Assembly (NCBI GenBank): GCA_039105265.1
Contig: JAPFFF010000007.1
Span: forward strand, 6,346,769 to 6,410,768
Length of the DNA: 64,000 nt
Reading direction: 5' to 3'
Origin: Tritrichomonas musculus
Taxonomy: Eukaryota > Parabasalia > Tritrichomonadida > Tritrichomonadidae
Part shown: positions 42,743 to 53,937 of the stretch, piece by piece
How the letters are laid out: every line of letters begins with the position of its first letter
Position numbering within the stretch: the stretch's first letter is position 1
Position numbers and translations under genes: made by a program
The notes under the pieces: model-generated
The model's input: only the letters and a program-made list of their open reading frames with translations
The model's database searches: none
Told to the model about the DNA's origin: nothing

Positions 42743-43852
42743 TTAAATCCATTTTTTAATGTTTGATGGGATATTTTTTTGTTTGCTCCAATAATCCATT
42801 TCGAGGTTTGATAATTTAGTTGGGGCTCCTTCTCGTAAATTTTTGGCTGGAATAACATCTTCTGTCCCTTCACTATATTTAATTTTATATTTATTCTTAG
42901 CTGCATCGTAGGATATAATTTTATCCACAATACCTCTCTTGCCTCCCTTTAGTGTCTGAGCAAGAGGAACTTCTGCCCCGGGGCCCTTCAGGCCCTTATT
43001 TTTATTCTGTGTTTTTATCAATCTATATCCCGGCAACTTATCTATCGATTCATCTTTGGACTTAACAATAAATTGATTTCCAGCTTTTGAATCAACAATA
43101 TAAGCCTCCTTGCTGACCCTATTTCTTCGCTTCGAAAATGGTTCCTTGGCTTGTATAATTCTCACCCTGTCGTTAGGCTGAAAGTCATAAGGATTGATTT
43201 GTGATTTAGTATTAATATATTCTTTTTCATCTTTTTCTGTCATTTCGTTTGGTATTTTATAGTCCAACGATCGGTGAGGGGATTTATTGTAGGAATCTAT
43301 TAATCCCTTCATTTCTTGTTCTCCAATAAATCTATTCTCTCCTACCATATCTCTAATAGTTCTCATGAATCTATTTATGATGCCTAGTACATTATGATTA
43401 TTGTCTTCCGTAGTATTGTATATAATATTTTTTGCCTTCATTATTTGCAAAACATCGTTGGACAAATAGGCGGCATCCTGGTCAGAAGTAATAGAATAAA
43501 CATTTGGTTCGTCTACTAAAAATTGATTTAATGCTCTAGCTACTTCTTTTGCTCCCTTCCCTCTCATCGCATAACAAAAAGCCTTCCTGGTATTGATATT
43601 TATAAACATCAGATAATTCAAACCATCTTTTGTTTTGTCATTTATGAAAGTGTCCATTTGATATCCTCCTGAGTGTTTTGAATATATATTCATAAATTTT
43701 GCCTTTGGTACTTTAACATCATGAACTATATTCTTCAAATAATTTAATGCTGCTTCTTCTGTAAATCCATATCGTTTTGCAAGAGGAACAAATTTTGATG
43801 GTGTTTTCCACGGAAATGTTTTGTATAACTCCTCTATTGTTTTGTAAGTCAT
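42743..43852 (-). CDS. Integrase of Maverick D
   Basis: A 369-aa Maverick c-integrase with the core blocks GGYQMDTFIND, SDQDAAYLSNDVLQ and LGIINRFMRTIRDM, then SPHRSLDYKIPNEMT and a chromo/SH3-like tail (NDRVRI...AYIVDSKAGNQF...GYRLIKT). The frame is open and very close to the C copy; a short Gly/Pro-rich stretch in the tail (KGLKGPGAEVP) is not in C. Confidence 0.92.
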   Translation of the reverse strand: MTYKTIEELYKTFPWKTPSKFVPLAKRYGFTEEAALNYLKNIVHDVKVPKAKFMNIYSKHSGGYQMDTFINDKTKDGLNYLMFININTRKAFCYAMRGKGAKEVARALNQFLVDEPNVYSITSDQDAAYLSNDVLQIMKAKNIIYNTTEDNNHNVLGIINRFMRTIRDMVGENRFIGEQEMKGLIDSYNKSPHRSLDYKIPNEMTEKDEKEYINTKSQINPYDFQPNDRVRIIQAKEPFSKRRNRVSKEAYIVDSKAGNQFIVKSKDESIDKLPGYRLIKTQNKNKGLKGPGAEVPLAQTLKGGKRGIVDKIISYDAAKNKYKIKYSEGTEDVIPAKNLREGAPTKLSNLEMDYWSKQKNIPSNIKKWI

Positions 43853-43877
43853 TGTTTTGAAAAAAATAAACCCTCAG

Positions 43878-44929
43878 TTAATATAACATTTTACGGTAAG
43901 GGAAGAATATCATTTCGATAGAAAAGCTTTCGCTTCTCGGTATTTTTACTGGTATATCTTTATGTCGACCAGAATATAGTTCGATCCAGAATCGTTGGTC
44001 AGTTGAGTTCAGCTTAAAGTATTTTATGGGGTTGAAGTATATTGTTGTGTTTCCAACATATCCTTGATTTGATTGGTCCCCGAAGGATGAATAAATTTTA
44101 CATGAATGCCTATCCCATACATTATAAAAATTGACTTCTCTAAGCCATTTAAATTTATAGTTATTATGATAATTTGCCCCTTGGTCTGTCTCTCCACTAA
44201 TATTAAACACATCTTCGAAATCATATTTTCGGTCTATCAATCCAAAATCTTGAACGGTTCGATGTGGAAAATAATTGATATGTCAATATAAAATGGACTC
44301 TTCTTATCATAATTATGTCGAGATAAAATTCTTTCCAAATATGTTTTTCTCCTATAATCATAGAATCCATCAGCCATGACATCAAGCTCAGTTGAAAGGC
44401 CATAAGGGTCTTCACTAAATCTTGGCTTGTCTTTATACTTAGCTTTCTCTTCTTCTGTTTTTGCCTTCGCCAAATTGTCTTCAATCTCTTGATTATATTT
44501 TTTCATTTCAGCCCATAGATATTCATATAATACGTTTCCAAAACCACCGAAATCATCCTTCTCACTCATCCACATTAAAACATTTACTTCAACCATAGAT
44601 TTCCTTGCAGCAGGTATACTTATATATGCTGAGTGGTCATATAAGTTTGGGTCATCTGATTTTGGAGGAGGAGTGGCATATTTATTGTAGTCCTCTTTGT
44701 AGTATTTCCTAACTTTAATTTTAAATTCTAGCCTTCTCTTTCTAGCTAACATAAATATATTTCTAACACCAATAATAGACTCACCACGATTAGATGTGCA
44801 CCATTCTTGTGGAAAATTAAAATAATAACGATTAAATTTCGCAGGGTCTCTTTCTCCATCTTCCAGAAAGAAAGCGTGCTCCATAGGGATTGGTGTTTGT
44901 TCTTCAGCTGGATTGAGCGTCGGGTACAT
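43878..44929 (-). pseudogene. End gene of Maverick D, broken
   Basis: Start chosen at MYPTLNPAEEQTPIP because element 4 begins its copy the same way at 63928. N-terminal FPQEWCTSNRGESIIGVRNI and C-terminal FWIELYSGRHKDIPV and FPYRKMLY match the Maverick 1 and C genes. It looks broken in about one place. Confidence 0.8.
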
Positions 44930-45059
44930 TTCAATCATTATAAAACAACTTCTTGATTCGAAGGGATATCTTAACAAAAAATGGTTGGGATTTCTTGACG
45001 GAACGTTAAGAAATCACGCCATTTATATATACTACTACATATAATAAAAAAGATTCTAT

Positions 45060-45465
45060 ATTAGCGAACGACATTAGGAGTGAGCCTCCCTAGGTGTTTA
45101 GATATATAGCCCGAAGGTAATCTGAGCCCCCCCAGCGGGGGGGACGAGAGGGGGGAGAGAACAAAAAAGAAAAAGATTTTGCGTAAGCAAAAGAGGGGGG
45201 ATGCATGCTGGGCTTTAGCCCAGACCATCCGGGGGATATGCCCCCGGTGGGATTTATCCCACAAATTCATTTAGGTCGATTTTTTTGGGCTAAAATAATT
45301 TTGATAACGAGACGATAAAAGTATGAGTTTGGATTTTTTTTGCTGCGAACTTTTTGAATGTGGGGGCCTTTTGAGGCCTTCTGAAGGGGGTCCAGGGGTG
45401 CGAACCCCTGGAGTAGTGGTAGGCTGGGAGGGCATTTATGGCCTCGGAGCCAACCGTATACTACT
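45060..45465. repeat. Right tip of Maverick D, array of GC-rich hairpins
   Basis: In this AT-rich window the stretch stands out with at least seven palindromes: C7-AGC-G7 (45127-45143), TTTTGC-GTAA-GCAAAA (45177-45192), CTGGGC-TTTA-GCCCAG (45208-45223), CCGGGGG-ATATG-CCCCCGG (45229-45247), GTGGGA-TTTA-TCCCAC (45247-45262), GGCCT-TTTG-AGGCC (45365-45378) and CCAGGGGT-GCGA-ACCCCTGG (45392-45411). The very tip pairs GGTTGG with CCAGCC, allowing one G-U. Short open frames here are not gene-like. Confidence 0.85.
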
Positions 45466-48016
45466 TACGTTTAATATGGTTCCATCTTTCTTAACAACTC
45501 TCCAATTTGTAAGATAGTCTTTTAGTATGTGAGCATAATTATCATCATCTGTTAAATCTTCTTTTATTGTTCCTTTTATCCATTTCCCAATTAGTTCGTT
45601 CTTTTTGATTATTATTGCTGGAGCTCCGCTATTATTATTCATGTATGATATTTTTGCTGTAAACACATTTTGACAGTTATTTCCTGTCCAATTTTTTCCA
45701 TCCCATATTAATTCCCAAGTGTGCCTAAATAGATAATCCTTGAACCGAAATACTAAATTTAATGGTATCTCATAATCAGGGTCAATATCCCATCTCATAC
45801 AATAATAATTGGATTCTTCATATACCTGAGATGGTCTATATAAATATAATTGATCTGATTCCTTCAAGGTAAAATACTTGGAGTCAGTTGATGGAGTAGA
45901 GGGAACAACTTCATAGATTGCTTGATATTTGGAGACCAATGAGTTATATTGATTTCGAAATACTTCTAATATATCATCATCAATCTCAATTACAATTTTA
46001 TTTCCATCAGGGTCAACAATATCAAAGCTATTTTCATCATCAGTATTAACAACGTCATTATCATCAACTTCAAGTGTACGAGCATGAGGAGCAGGAGGAT
46101 GTCGTGTAATCTTATTTAAAATCCATTGGGCACCTCTTCCTATTGGTTCGAAAAGGGCAGCTATTAGAATTACACATAAACAAAATGCCCCAACGCCTAA
46201 ACCCCCAGCGATTGCATATACAAGTATTACATAAACATACAGAATTAAATCAGAATAACCTCCTATATATTGCCAAAATTGAGCATCTATCCAATTTCCG
46301 CCTATCTGTATAATATTATTAACTAAATTTGGGTAGTTCATGATAAAATCAACTATGAAGTGCCATAAGTTGCTCCAAAATAATGTAAATGAGCTATATG
46401 CTATTTTAATCATTCGAATTCCTTCATTCTTTAATTCATCAATTTTGTTATTAAGTCTTGGTGTCAATTCTTTTATCTCATCAATGACCTGATGCAAATC
46501 TACATCCTTAAAGTCAGCATCTGCATCTTCTCCTCCAATATAAAAGATTACCCCCACTTTTTCATTATCTTTAACAGCTTCATATGCAATATCCACAATA
46601 CTATCAATACCATACCAGATAAAATAAAATAAGTTATATATAATCTTCATAAATTCTTTTGTCGCAAAAGCAATTGTTTTATAAGTTAATTTAATAGGCT
46701 GTTTAGCAAGAGATAGGGTAGTTGAAATGATATTATACAATAAGTCTTTTATCCATCCTATTGTCTTTTTACTATATAACCAATACTTAGATACATTGAT
46801 TGTGAGTTCTTCTGGTTCTATAATTTTTGGAATCTTATTTTCTTCGAGTTTCTTTAATTCATCAGTAGTGGGAATTTCATAAACCATATCATCTTGGTTA
46901 ACTAACTCCTTTGGTGGCTCAGTTGGAGTAGGTGTAGGCGTAAGGTTCAGGAGTAGGAGTAGGAGTTGTTTCATCAATTTCTATTTTAACCTCATGTATT
47001 TCAGGTTCACCAGTTGTTTTATTAATTAAGCACATAGAAGTATTTCCACCTGTTAAGTTCAAGAGGGTTTCATAAGATATAGTTTGATCATTTAACGCAT
47101 CTATCCATTTAGTAATATTAGCAGCTGTTGTATTTGTTTTATTAACAAAGTCTTTCATGTTAGTTATGTTAGTCTCATTGACATCATAGGTAGTTTCATT
47201 AGTAGTTTCATTAACCTTTTCATCAACATATTTAACAGGTTCTACCTCAGTAAAATTAACAGTATTATTTGCTATCCATTTAGATATATTTTCATTACTT
47301 GTACTTATATCTTGTATTATAGCGTCCATACTTTCTGGTTTCTTGTCCTCCGTTTCATAAGTTAAGGCTTGAGTAGTTTTATCTACATGTTCAACAATTA
47401 TTTTTAAATCAGATAGTTTAGACCAATCGATACTAGGTGCAATTGCATTATTTACATCATCTATATTTTTAATCATTAAGTTCATTACATTTAGCATACC
47501 TTGATGATTCTGTGTAAGTGCTTCTATTAGTTTCTTGTGTGTACTAACATCATATGATTCTGTTATTATTTCTTTATCATTTACCTCACCTGTAAAATAG
47601 TTTAATGTAGCACCAGGTGCAATACCAGAATCTACGTCATCCTTCATTTTAGCTAGAAAGGTATGTAAATTAGTAGCACTATCTCGTAGTCTTTCATAGA
47701 GCTTATTGAAGCTTGCACAATATTGTATTTTTGGTGTCAGTGTACCGTTAGTATTCCATGTATAAATGCCTTTCCCTGCCATAAGATTAAGCGCACCAAA
47801 GTTTTCGAATCCATTTTTTTCGAAATAATCACCAACTATTTTTTCATCTATTTCAGCTTTGTTGTAGATACAATTAAATTGCACCATTTCATCAGGTTCA
47901 ATAGTGTTTTCAATGTTTAGTCGTTTACCATCTTCTTCATCAATAGTGATTTCTATATCATTTGATTTGAGTTTATATGCTTCCTTGCTCTTTGCAGAAT
48001 ACAGTGCCAAAGACAT
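45466..48016 (-). pseudogene. Fiber-like gene of Maverick C, N-terminal part
   Basis: The start is placed at MSLALYSAKSKEAYKLK (48016). The first part is related to the Maverick 1 fiber start (RGYKIKVRDDELKITKD-like), then comes a helix-rich region absent from Maverick 1 and a hydrophobic region with likely membrane segments (YVYVILVYAIAGGLGVGAF), then the ESDQLYLYRPS and WDGKNWTGNN module. It ends at the Maverick D insertion. It looks broken in about one more place. The membrane-like segments would suit a surface protein. Confidence 0.8.
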
Positions 48017-48034
48017 TTTATCAGAAATTAAATT
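48017..48034. promoter_or_regulatory. 18-nt divergent start region
   Basis: TTTATCAGAAATTAAATT separates the start codons of the fiber-like gene (minus) and the minor capsid candidate (plus) in C, as the 15-nt region does in Maverick 1. Both read ATAAAATG towards the fiber gene. Confidence 0.6.
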
Positions 48035-48766
48035 ATGTTGTATAGTGTTCAGAGTCAACCAGGTAATTACAATACGGTAAGACTTAATATTGATATCCCA
48101 TGGAAATGTCCATACGTGAAGTACTATGTTTCATCTATTAATACCAAAGCCAACATATTAATGACAACTGCGGAAGATTATTTAATATTTACTACATCAA
48201 AGAGTGAGGTACGAATTGATTTTGAGGAGATGTATACCTATTCATTTGGATATCTAGTCAAATTTCTAAATTCTCGTCAGACTACTATCACCTTCAAGAA
48301 TATCAATAACAGAACCATATCATTAACACCTACTGAAAATATTACATTCAAGGAAGGAAGTCATAGAGCAAAATTGATTACTGGTTTGTTCAACTGCAAG
48401 GAATTTGATGTAAAAGCTAATGAAGAAAAAAATGTACCTGATCTACCTATACTTGATTTTGCCAATAAGTTGTATTTAGTTTCATTACAGGGGGTAGCAA
48501 CTCATTCATCAATTGGAGACCAAGAATATACCCCAAGTATCCTTGCAAACATTGACACAATGATAATGGATCAAGAGGCAATGATAGTTAACTATGACAT
48601 GACTAAGCCAATAAAAATAAAAGTTAATACGGATTCATTAAAATATTTGGAAATGAGATTAGTTGATTTCATGTTTCAACCAGTAATATTAAAATCTCCT
48701 CTCTTCATTACCTTAAAAATAAAACCAAGCCAAGAGGCTGATATATATGACATCCTTACTAAATGA
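48035..48766 (+). CDS. Minor capsid (penton-type) protein candidate of Maverick C, 243 aa
   Basis: Relative of 23991-24752, with LNIDIPWKCPYVKYYVSSIN, DFANKLYLVSLQG, EYTPSILANID and LVDFMFQPVILKSPLFITLK near the C-terminus. Single jelly-roll fold inferred from size and family position. Its 3' end overlaps that of the T5orf172-like gene by a few bases, tail-to-tail. Confidence 0.68.
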   Translation: MLYSVQSQPGNYNTVRLNIDIPWKCPYVKYYVSSINTKANILMTTAEDYLIFTTSKSEVRIDFEEMYTYSFGYLVKFLNSRQTTITFKNINNRTISLTPTENITFKEGSHRAKLITGLFNCKEFDVKANEEKNVPDLPILDFANKLYLVSLQGVATHSSIGDQEYTPSILANIDTMIMDQEAMIVNYDMTKPIKIKVNTDSLKYLEMRLVDFMFQPVILKSPLFITLKIKPSQEADIYDILTK

Positions 48767-49082
48767 TAGCTCTGGGACAATGATATTGGATATAAGTCCT
48801 AATAATATATATCATTTCATTCACATTCCCAACAAAGTACTCATTACCTATAAATGCTGTTCCATCTCTTGTTGTTGCTCTCTTATAATTTTCTTCAAAT
48901 ATTGTTATTAATTCTTTTTCCACTTTTACTGAATCACTTACTGCTTCAATTATATATACTTCGCTGTCTTTTGGATATTGTCCCATTCTTGTTGCAATCT
49001 TATTTGTTCTACCAATTTTGTATACAGGTTGATTAGAATAAGAAAATTCCCTTTCACGAATCAAATATATGTATTCTACCAT
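48759..49082 (-). CDS. T5orf172 / GIY-YIG-like protein, 107 aa
   Basis: It begins VEYIYLIREREF and has VYKIGRTNKIATRMGQYP near residue 20, then EKELITIFEENY and FIGNEYF. This order (YIYLI, KIGRT, E in the middle) is that of the T5orf172/MUG113 branch of GIY-YIG-like nucleases, common in large DNA viruses. It is an accessory gene found only in C here. Starts at CCTAAAATG. Confidence 0.8.
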   Translation of the reverse strand: MVEYIYLIREREFSYSNQPVYKIGRTNKIATRMGQYPKDSEVYIIEAVSDSVKVEKELITIFEENYKRATTRDGTAFIGNEYFVGNVNEMIYIIRTYIQYHCPRAII

Positions 49083-49137
49083 TTTAGGGTTAATAAATAT
49101 TTAGCGTGATATTTTTTTATTTCTTATTTACACTTAA

Positions 49138-52100
49138 ATGACATACCTCTTTGATATATCAGTTGACCTCTATTCGACTGCAAGAACGGAAGCAAGAAAA
49201 GAGTATAAGCAAAGGGTGAAAGACGTAAGAGACAAACGAAAGTTCAAGAAATATTTGAAAGAATTCATGACCAAGGCTAAGAAAGAAATATCATTTGACA
49301 TAGATATAGGTGATGATGAAGATAAGAGACTTGCTTTCACTGAAACATTAAGACAATTACACAAAGAGAACAAGAAGAATATAGTAGTAAAAAGCGAATC
49401 ATTAGGTGGTGAGGAATACAAATGGTTTACACTTTCCAAGGCACGAAGATTAGATTCAACAATAGGACATATATCAGGGACAATAGACTTGAATGATGAC
49501 TGTTCAGACAATAATCCTTGGGTTGGCAATGTATTCATCCCTGCAAAATACCAGTTGCTCTTCATTAAAAATAGAAAGAGAGGCAAGCAAACATCATTCA
49601 CTATTAATAAAGAAGATAATAAAGGTAAGTTGTATGAAGAAGAAGTTGAAGTCGACGAAGATTATCGCGATAATCCAGAAGGTGGATTCTTCCCTTATAT
49701 TAATCTTTCTGATTTAGACTTATCACAGTACCAAATATTCAAGACAGTTGATAAGAAGAACTATAAAGACAATTGTTTGGTATATGCTTGCATTCAGTCT
49801 GGAGTATTCACTGATGAGGAAATAAATTATTTACGCTTTATGGTCAAGACTAGGTTAATCCCCAATAACTTGATATACGATATAGCCAAGCAGTTTAAAT
49901 GCCATTTTGTTGTAAGAAGGATTGATGAGAAATATGATGAAAGAAGCCAACTACAAATAAAAATAGATACAAGAAAGAGACCATGGGCCAAAGAGTTTGA
50001 CCGAATTGTTGACTTATTACTGTACAAGAACCATTACATGATATATAAACCCCTAAATGGTGTTAAACCTATGGCAATATTTCGCAAGCTATTTAAAGAA
50101 GGAAAGTTCAGAGAGATAAAGAACTGTGAAATGAATATCTTAGCAACGAATGAATACAACTCTCACTTAGCGGATTATACAGACCTTGAATATGATCCTG
50201 AATTGTGCTGTAAACTAATAGATTCATCAGAGACGAAAAAGGAGAGAGAGTGGAGTAGGATTTATTATTCTGATTTTGAAACTAATACCACTGTATCACC
50301 CCATATGCCTTATCTAAATATTACTGTGTACAGGACCAAAGAGTTAATTCATAAAATGATATTTGATGGGGAGAATATTGCTGACAGATTACTAAAGTCA
50401 TTGGAGAACAATTCTCTCATTTACTTCCATAACCTTAAATATGATGCTTGTTTCTTTATAAATACTCCTGGATGGGATGTACAAATAACAGAGAGAAGTG
50501 GAACGATTCTGCAAATAGTCATGACAAAGTATAAACCTAACAAGAGATTAACTTTCCGCAATAGCTACTCTATCATCCCTGCTGCATTAGCTTCATTTGG
50601 TAAGATGTTTCAGTTACCAGTTCATAAAGAGGTAATGGCATATAAAATATATACTGAAAGGAACATAAATAGGAAAACTGTCTCTGCGCTTGAATTTCAA
50701 CTACAGTATTACTTAGAGAACCAAGACAAGAAACCATTGACACAGATAAAACAAGACTGGAAGCAATTAATAGATAATGCAAAAGCTTGTGGTGCATATG
50801 TTGGAGGAGCTATTGATATTATGAAGTATGCTATCTATTATTGCAAACTGGATTGCATAGTATTGATGAAGGGAGTAGAGAAATTTAATAGAGATCTGGT
50901 AGAAGTATTTAAGCAGACGAAGACAAAGATGCTTGATGTCCATAACTTTATATCCATTAGCTCTATTGGCTACTATTATGCATATTAATTTGGTTGCTTT
51001 GATGGGTGTTATCAACTTAGTGGTAAACCACAAAACTTCATTCAGAGATGCGTTAGTGGAGGTAGAACAATGACAGCTAATAATGAAAAGCAATATATAG
51101 AGGAAAGGATACAAGATTTTGATGCAGTCAGTTTATATCCTAGTGCAATGAGTATTATGTCTGGTGTACCTAAAGGAGTGCCTGAAGTAATTCGCCTGGA
51201 GGCCTCAGGTACTAATCGTGCGGGCCCATCGGATATGTTTACGAAAGAATTATTAGATTTTGATCAGTTCTTCATTGAAATCAATATCAAGAAGATCAAG
51301 TGCAAGGCTGACAAACCATATAAATTTGGTCAAATATTTAGTAGGAACGATCAAGGGTCAAAAATATTTAACAACAACCCCATCAACAATTATTACATAG
51401 ACAAGAGAGCTTTTATGGACTTGATGGAGTTTTATGATTTCGATTATGAGTTTATTAGAGGATATTACTTTGACAAAGGATTCAACAACAAGATTAATGT
51501 ATTTATAGAGAAATTGTTCAATCTAAGAAGGAGATACCAAGATGCTAACAATCCATTGCAACAAACCATCAAACTACTTCTTAATTCCATTTACGGAAAA
51601 TCTATCCTAAAGGCAACAACAACTGAAACTAAATGCATACCAAAAGATAAAGCCATTAAATATATATGGAAGAACTATAATTACATAACAGAGGTGATAG
51701 AGAACAAGTCAATTGATAATGTATATGTTAAGAAGGTTAAACCAATAAACAGTCATTTTAATTTACCTCATTTTGGTGCTAGTGTCTTGTCATGGAGCAA
51801 ACATCTTATGAATAGGGTAATGAGTACAGCTGAGCAAAATGGAATAGACATCTACTATACAGATACAGATAGTGTACACGTTAGAGAAATAGATGTACCA
51901 AGGATAGCTGAGGTGTTCAAGAAAAAATATGGGAAGGAGTTGATTGGTAAGAAGATGACACAGTTTCATTGTGACTTTGATTCGTTTAATGGTGCTGTCG
52001 GTAGTGTTCATTCCAGGAAATTAATAGCATTAGGAAAGAAAAGTTACTTAGATATCCTAGTTGATGAACAAGGTAATGAAGGCTATCACATTAGATTAAA

Positions 52101-52290
52101 AGGAATACCAAAACAAGTTATCCTGAACAAAGCAAAAAGAATGGGTATTACAATTGAGCAACTATATGAGAAACTTTATGATGGAGAGGAAATTACATTT
52201 AACCTCCTTGATGGTGCTAACTGCTTCAGAAAGAGTAGTTCTTATCAACAAGTAAATCTTCCTGTGTTTGAACGAAGAATCAAATTCTAA
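49138..52290 (+). pseudogene. Protein-primed DNA polymerase B of Maverick C, broken
   Basis: Family B polymerase with a N-terminal domain shared with the Maverick 1 copy, exonuclease motifs (YYSDFETN, YFHNLKYD, YYCKLD) and polymerase motifs (DFDAVSLYPSAMS, LLNSIYGK, YYTDTDSVHV). Polintons replicate with such protein-primed enzymes. The gene lies opposite in direction to the capsid block. It looks broken in about one place. A GC-rich tract around 51197-51232 codes a stretch not expected in the family. Confidence 0.9.
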
Positions 52291-53618
52291 AAATCTTCAT
52301 CTTATTTTTGGTTTTCATGATCAAAGGTTAACAGGTTAGTTCTAACCCTATTTTTCTAACCTTTATTTTTTTAGTTAATTTTTTATCATCCATTTACATA
52401 AACCTAATGATAGCGCAAACAAATACACAAGCTGAACCCTCCTGCCTCGTTCGACACTCGGAGAACGCGAGAGACTTCAATGTTAATGAATATCTTGTTG
52501 ACCTAATACCTAAACCAATATCTGATGTAAATGGGAAAGTTGATAAGTATTATGATATTCATGGAAATCCTATTAAGCCTCTTGTAGAAGTTAGTTGTGA
52601 AAAAGAATTAAACACAAAGAGAATGATTATGAGGGATTTGCTAACCAATAACTATAATCCTGATGCCTATGATGTTAAGTTTGAGCACAACAATAAATAT
52701 ATCAAAGACGTTTTCACTATGATTTCAAGTCTTCCAAAGATAATGCCAATATCATAGACAAAACCATTTGAACCAATATTTAATGAAATAGAAGTATTAA
52801 AGACAGATAGTGCAGAACTTAAGAAGTTTCTACGTAAAATGAATGTACAGTTTGTTGGTTATTATTGTGACCACAATGCTATGAATGAGAAGTGCGATAA
52901 AGTAGTGATGAGTACAAGTGAACTTTTGGAGAGTGAAGACTTTGAGAAATATAAAGAGTTTATTGAAAGATACGCTAACTGTATATATGATGTATTCTGT
53001 TATTACTGGTATGATATGGAAAACAATAATAATCATGAGAGCTTAAGAAGTAAGGTTAATGAATTTCATATTGATTACAATACCTTATTGAAGCTTAGAT
53101 GCTGTATTACGAGGATTAATACTAAAATATTTAATATCAATTCAAGTTCCAATAAACGTTGCAGCAAGTGTGAGGCCAAACAGAGATTATATGAATATAC
53201 TTTGCGTGAAGTTCAACGTATGAGAGCTGAACAGGAAGAAATCGATAGGCAGTTTGATGAGTCTGATTACGATTTAGCCAAGTTTATGCAGAACAATTAT
53301 CCAAGTATTGATAGATTATTGTTAAAGGATGTTCAGCAGAGATATGCCAAAGAGTTTGGACAAAAATTAACATTTGCACAATTAACAGAAAAGATTGAAC
53401 AGACAGGCAAATGGAAGATAACAAAGGTTCATAACATTATGTATGTGAGTAAATTGTAAAGGTTAGAAAAATAGGGTTAGAACTAACCTGTTAACCCAAT
53501 GACCAAAAATACTAAAAATTCATCCTATATTTTTGTTTATCGGATGGCTGTGAATGGTTAGAAAAATAGGGTTAGATCTAACCTCTTCACCCAAACCAAA
53601 AATAAGATGAAGATTTTT
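52289..53618. repeat. Inverted-repeat cassette, 1.3 kb
   Basis: Between the polymerase and bZIP-like genes, an inner inverted repeat of about 38 bp (GGTTAACAGGTTAGTTCTAA..., 52325-52362 and 53459-53498) and an outer one of about 24 bp (ATCTTCATCTTATTTTTGGT, about 52290 and 53596) enclose one small gene. A third, diverged copy of the inner repeat lies near 53552. This could be a small transposable unit or paired 3'-end signals of convergent genes. Confidence 0.7.
52407..53459 (+). pseudogene. Cassette gene, unknown, broken
   Basis: A gene inside the inverted-repeat cassette. N-terminal part NEYLVDLIPKPISD, a Cys-containing middle (RCSKCEAKQ) and a Lys/Glu-rich C-terminal region (LLLKDVQQRYAKEFGQKLTF then AQLTEKIEQTGKWKI) that looks like a winged-helix fold. 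It appears broken in about one place. Not found in Maverick 1 or D. I do not recognise the family. Confidence 0.6.
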
Positions 53619-53623
53619 TGTTT

Positions 53624-53908
53624 TCATGCTTCTTTCTTCTCAGCAGTAACCATTTGAGCTTCGCGAGTGCTCGCAGCGAATTGAGCAATTTTCTTCAATT
53701 CCTCTAACTCTTGCTTCTTTCTTTGTCTATATTCCTTTTGTTGTTGTCGTCTGGCTTCAAGTCTTTCTTCAGGGGTATTATATTTACTCTTCCTACCTCT
53801 TTTCGGGGTATCAACTATTTCTTTCAGATTCTCACTTGACTTCGATTTGGACAATTTCTTTATTACTTCTGTTTTCTTGAATTGGTTTAGATCTATTTTA
53901 CTCGTCAT
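53624..53908 (-). CDS. bZIP-like small basic protein of Maverick C, 94 aa
   Basis: Relative of 24757-25056: KRGRKSKYNTPEERLEARRQ then QQKEYRQRKKQELEELKK. A basic DNA-binding region followed by a short leucine pattern. Towards the C-terminus the codons AASTREA come from a GC-rich palindrome (GCGAG-TG-CTCGC, 53663-53674) not matched in Maverick 1. Likely an element-borne transcription regulator. Confidence 0.68.
   Translation of the reverse strand: MTSKIDLNQFKKTEVIKKLSKSKSSENLKEIVDTPKRGRKSKYNTPEERLEARRQQQKEYRQRKKQELEELKKIAQFAASTREAQMVTAEKKEA
53663..53674. repeat. GC-rich palindrome inside the bZIP-like gene
   Basis: GCGAG-TG-CTCGC, nearly the same as GCGAG-GG-CTCGC at 40002-40013 in a different gene of Maverick D. 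Both are read in frame. Confidence 0.5.
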
Positions 53909-53937
53909 TTTGATAAAAATAAAAAAACAAATAATAA

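Larger units (their letters stand above)
38030..45465 (-). mobile_element. Maverick D (nested in Maverick C, rearranged)
   Basis: The right tip (complement of AGTAGTATACGG, ending 45465) interrupts the fiber-like gene of C. From that tip inward lie the end gene, integrase, ATPase, two small virion-like genes, linker gene and part of the capsid gene, then a fiber piece in the opposite direction that meets the fiber gene of C head-to-head near 38040. The left tip is not present. The element is broken and rearranged, with about three breaks. Protein identity to C is high in integrase and ATPase, so the two are close relatives. Confidence 0.8.

Noticed and set aside
45061-45517. Short frames in the GC-rich end of Maverick D
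   Set aside because: They run across palindromes and the element edge and have no match to any other element.
52322-52362. Telomere-like TAGGGTTAG strings in the cassette repeat
   Set aside because: They occur once per repeat copy and never in tandem, so there is no telomeric array.
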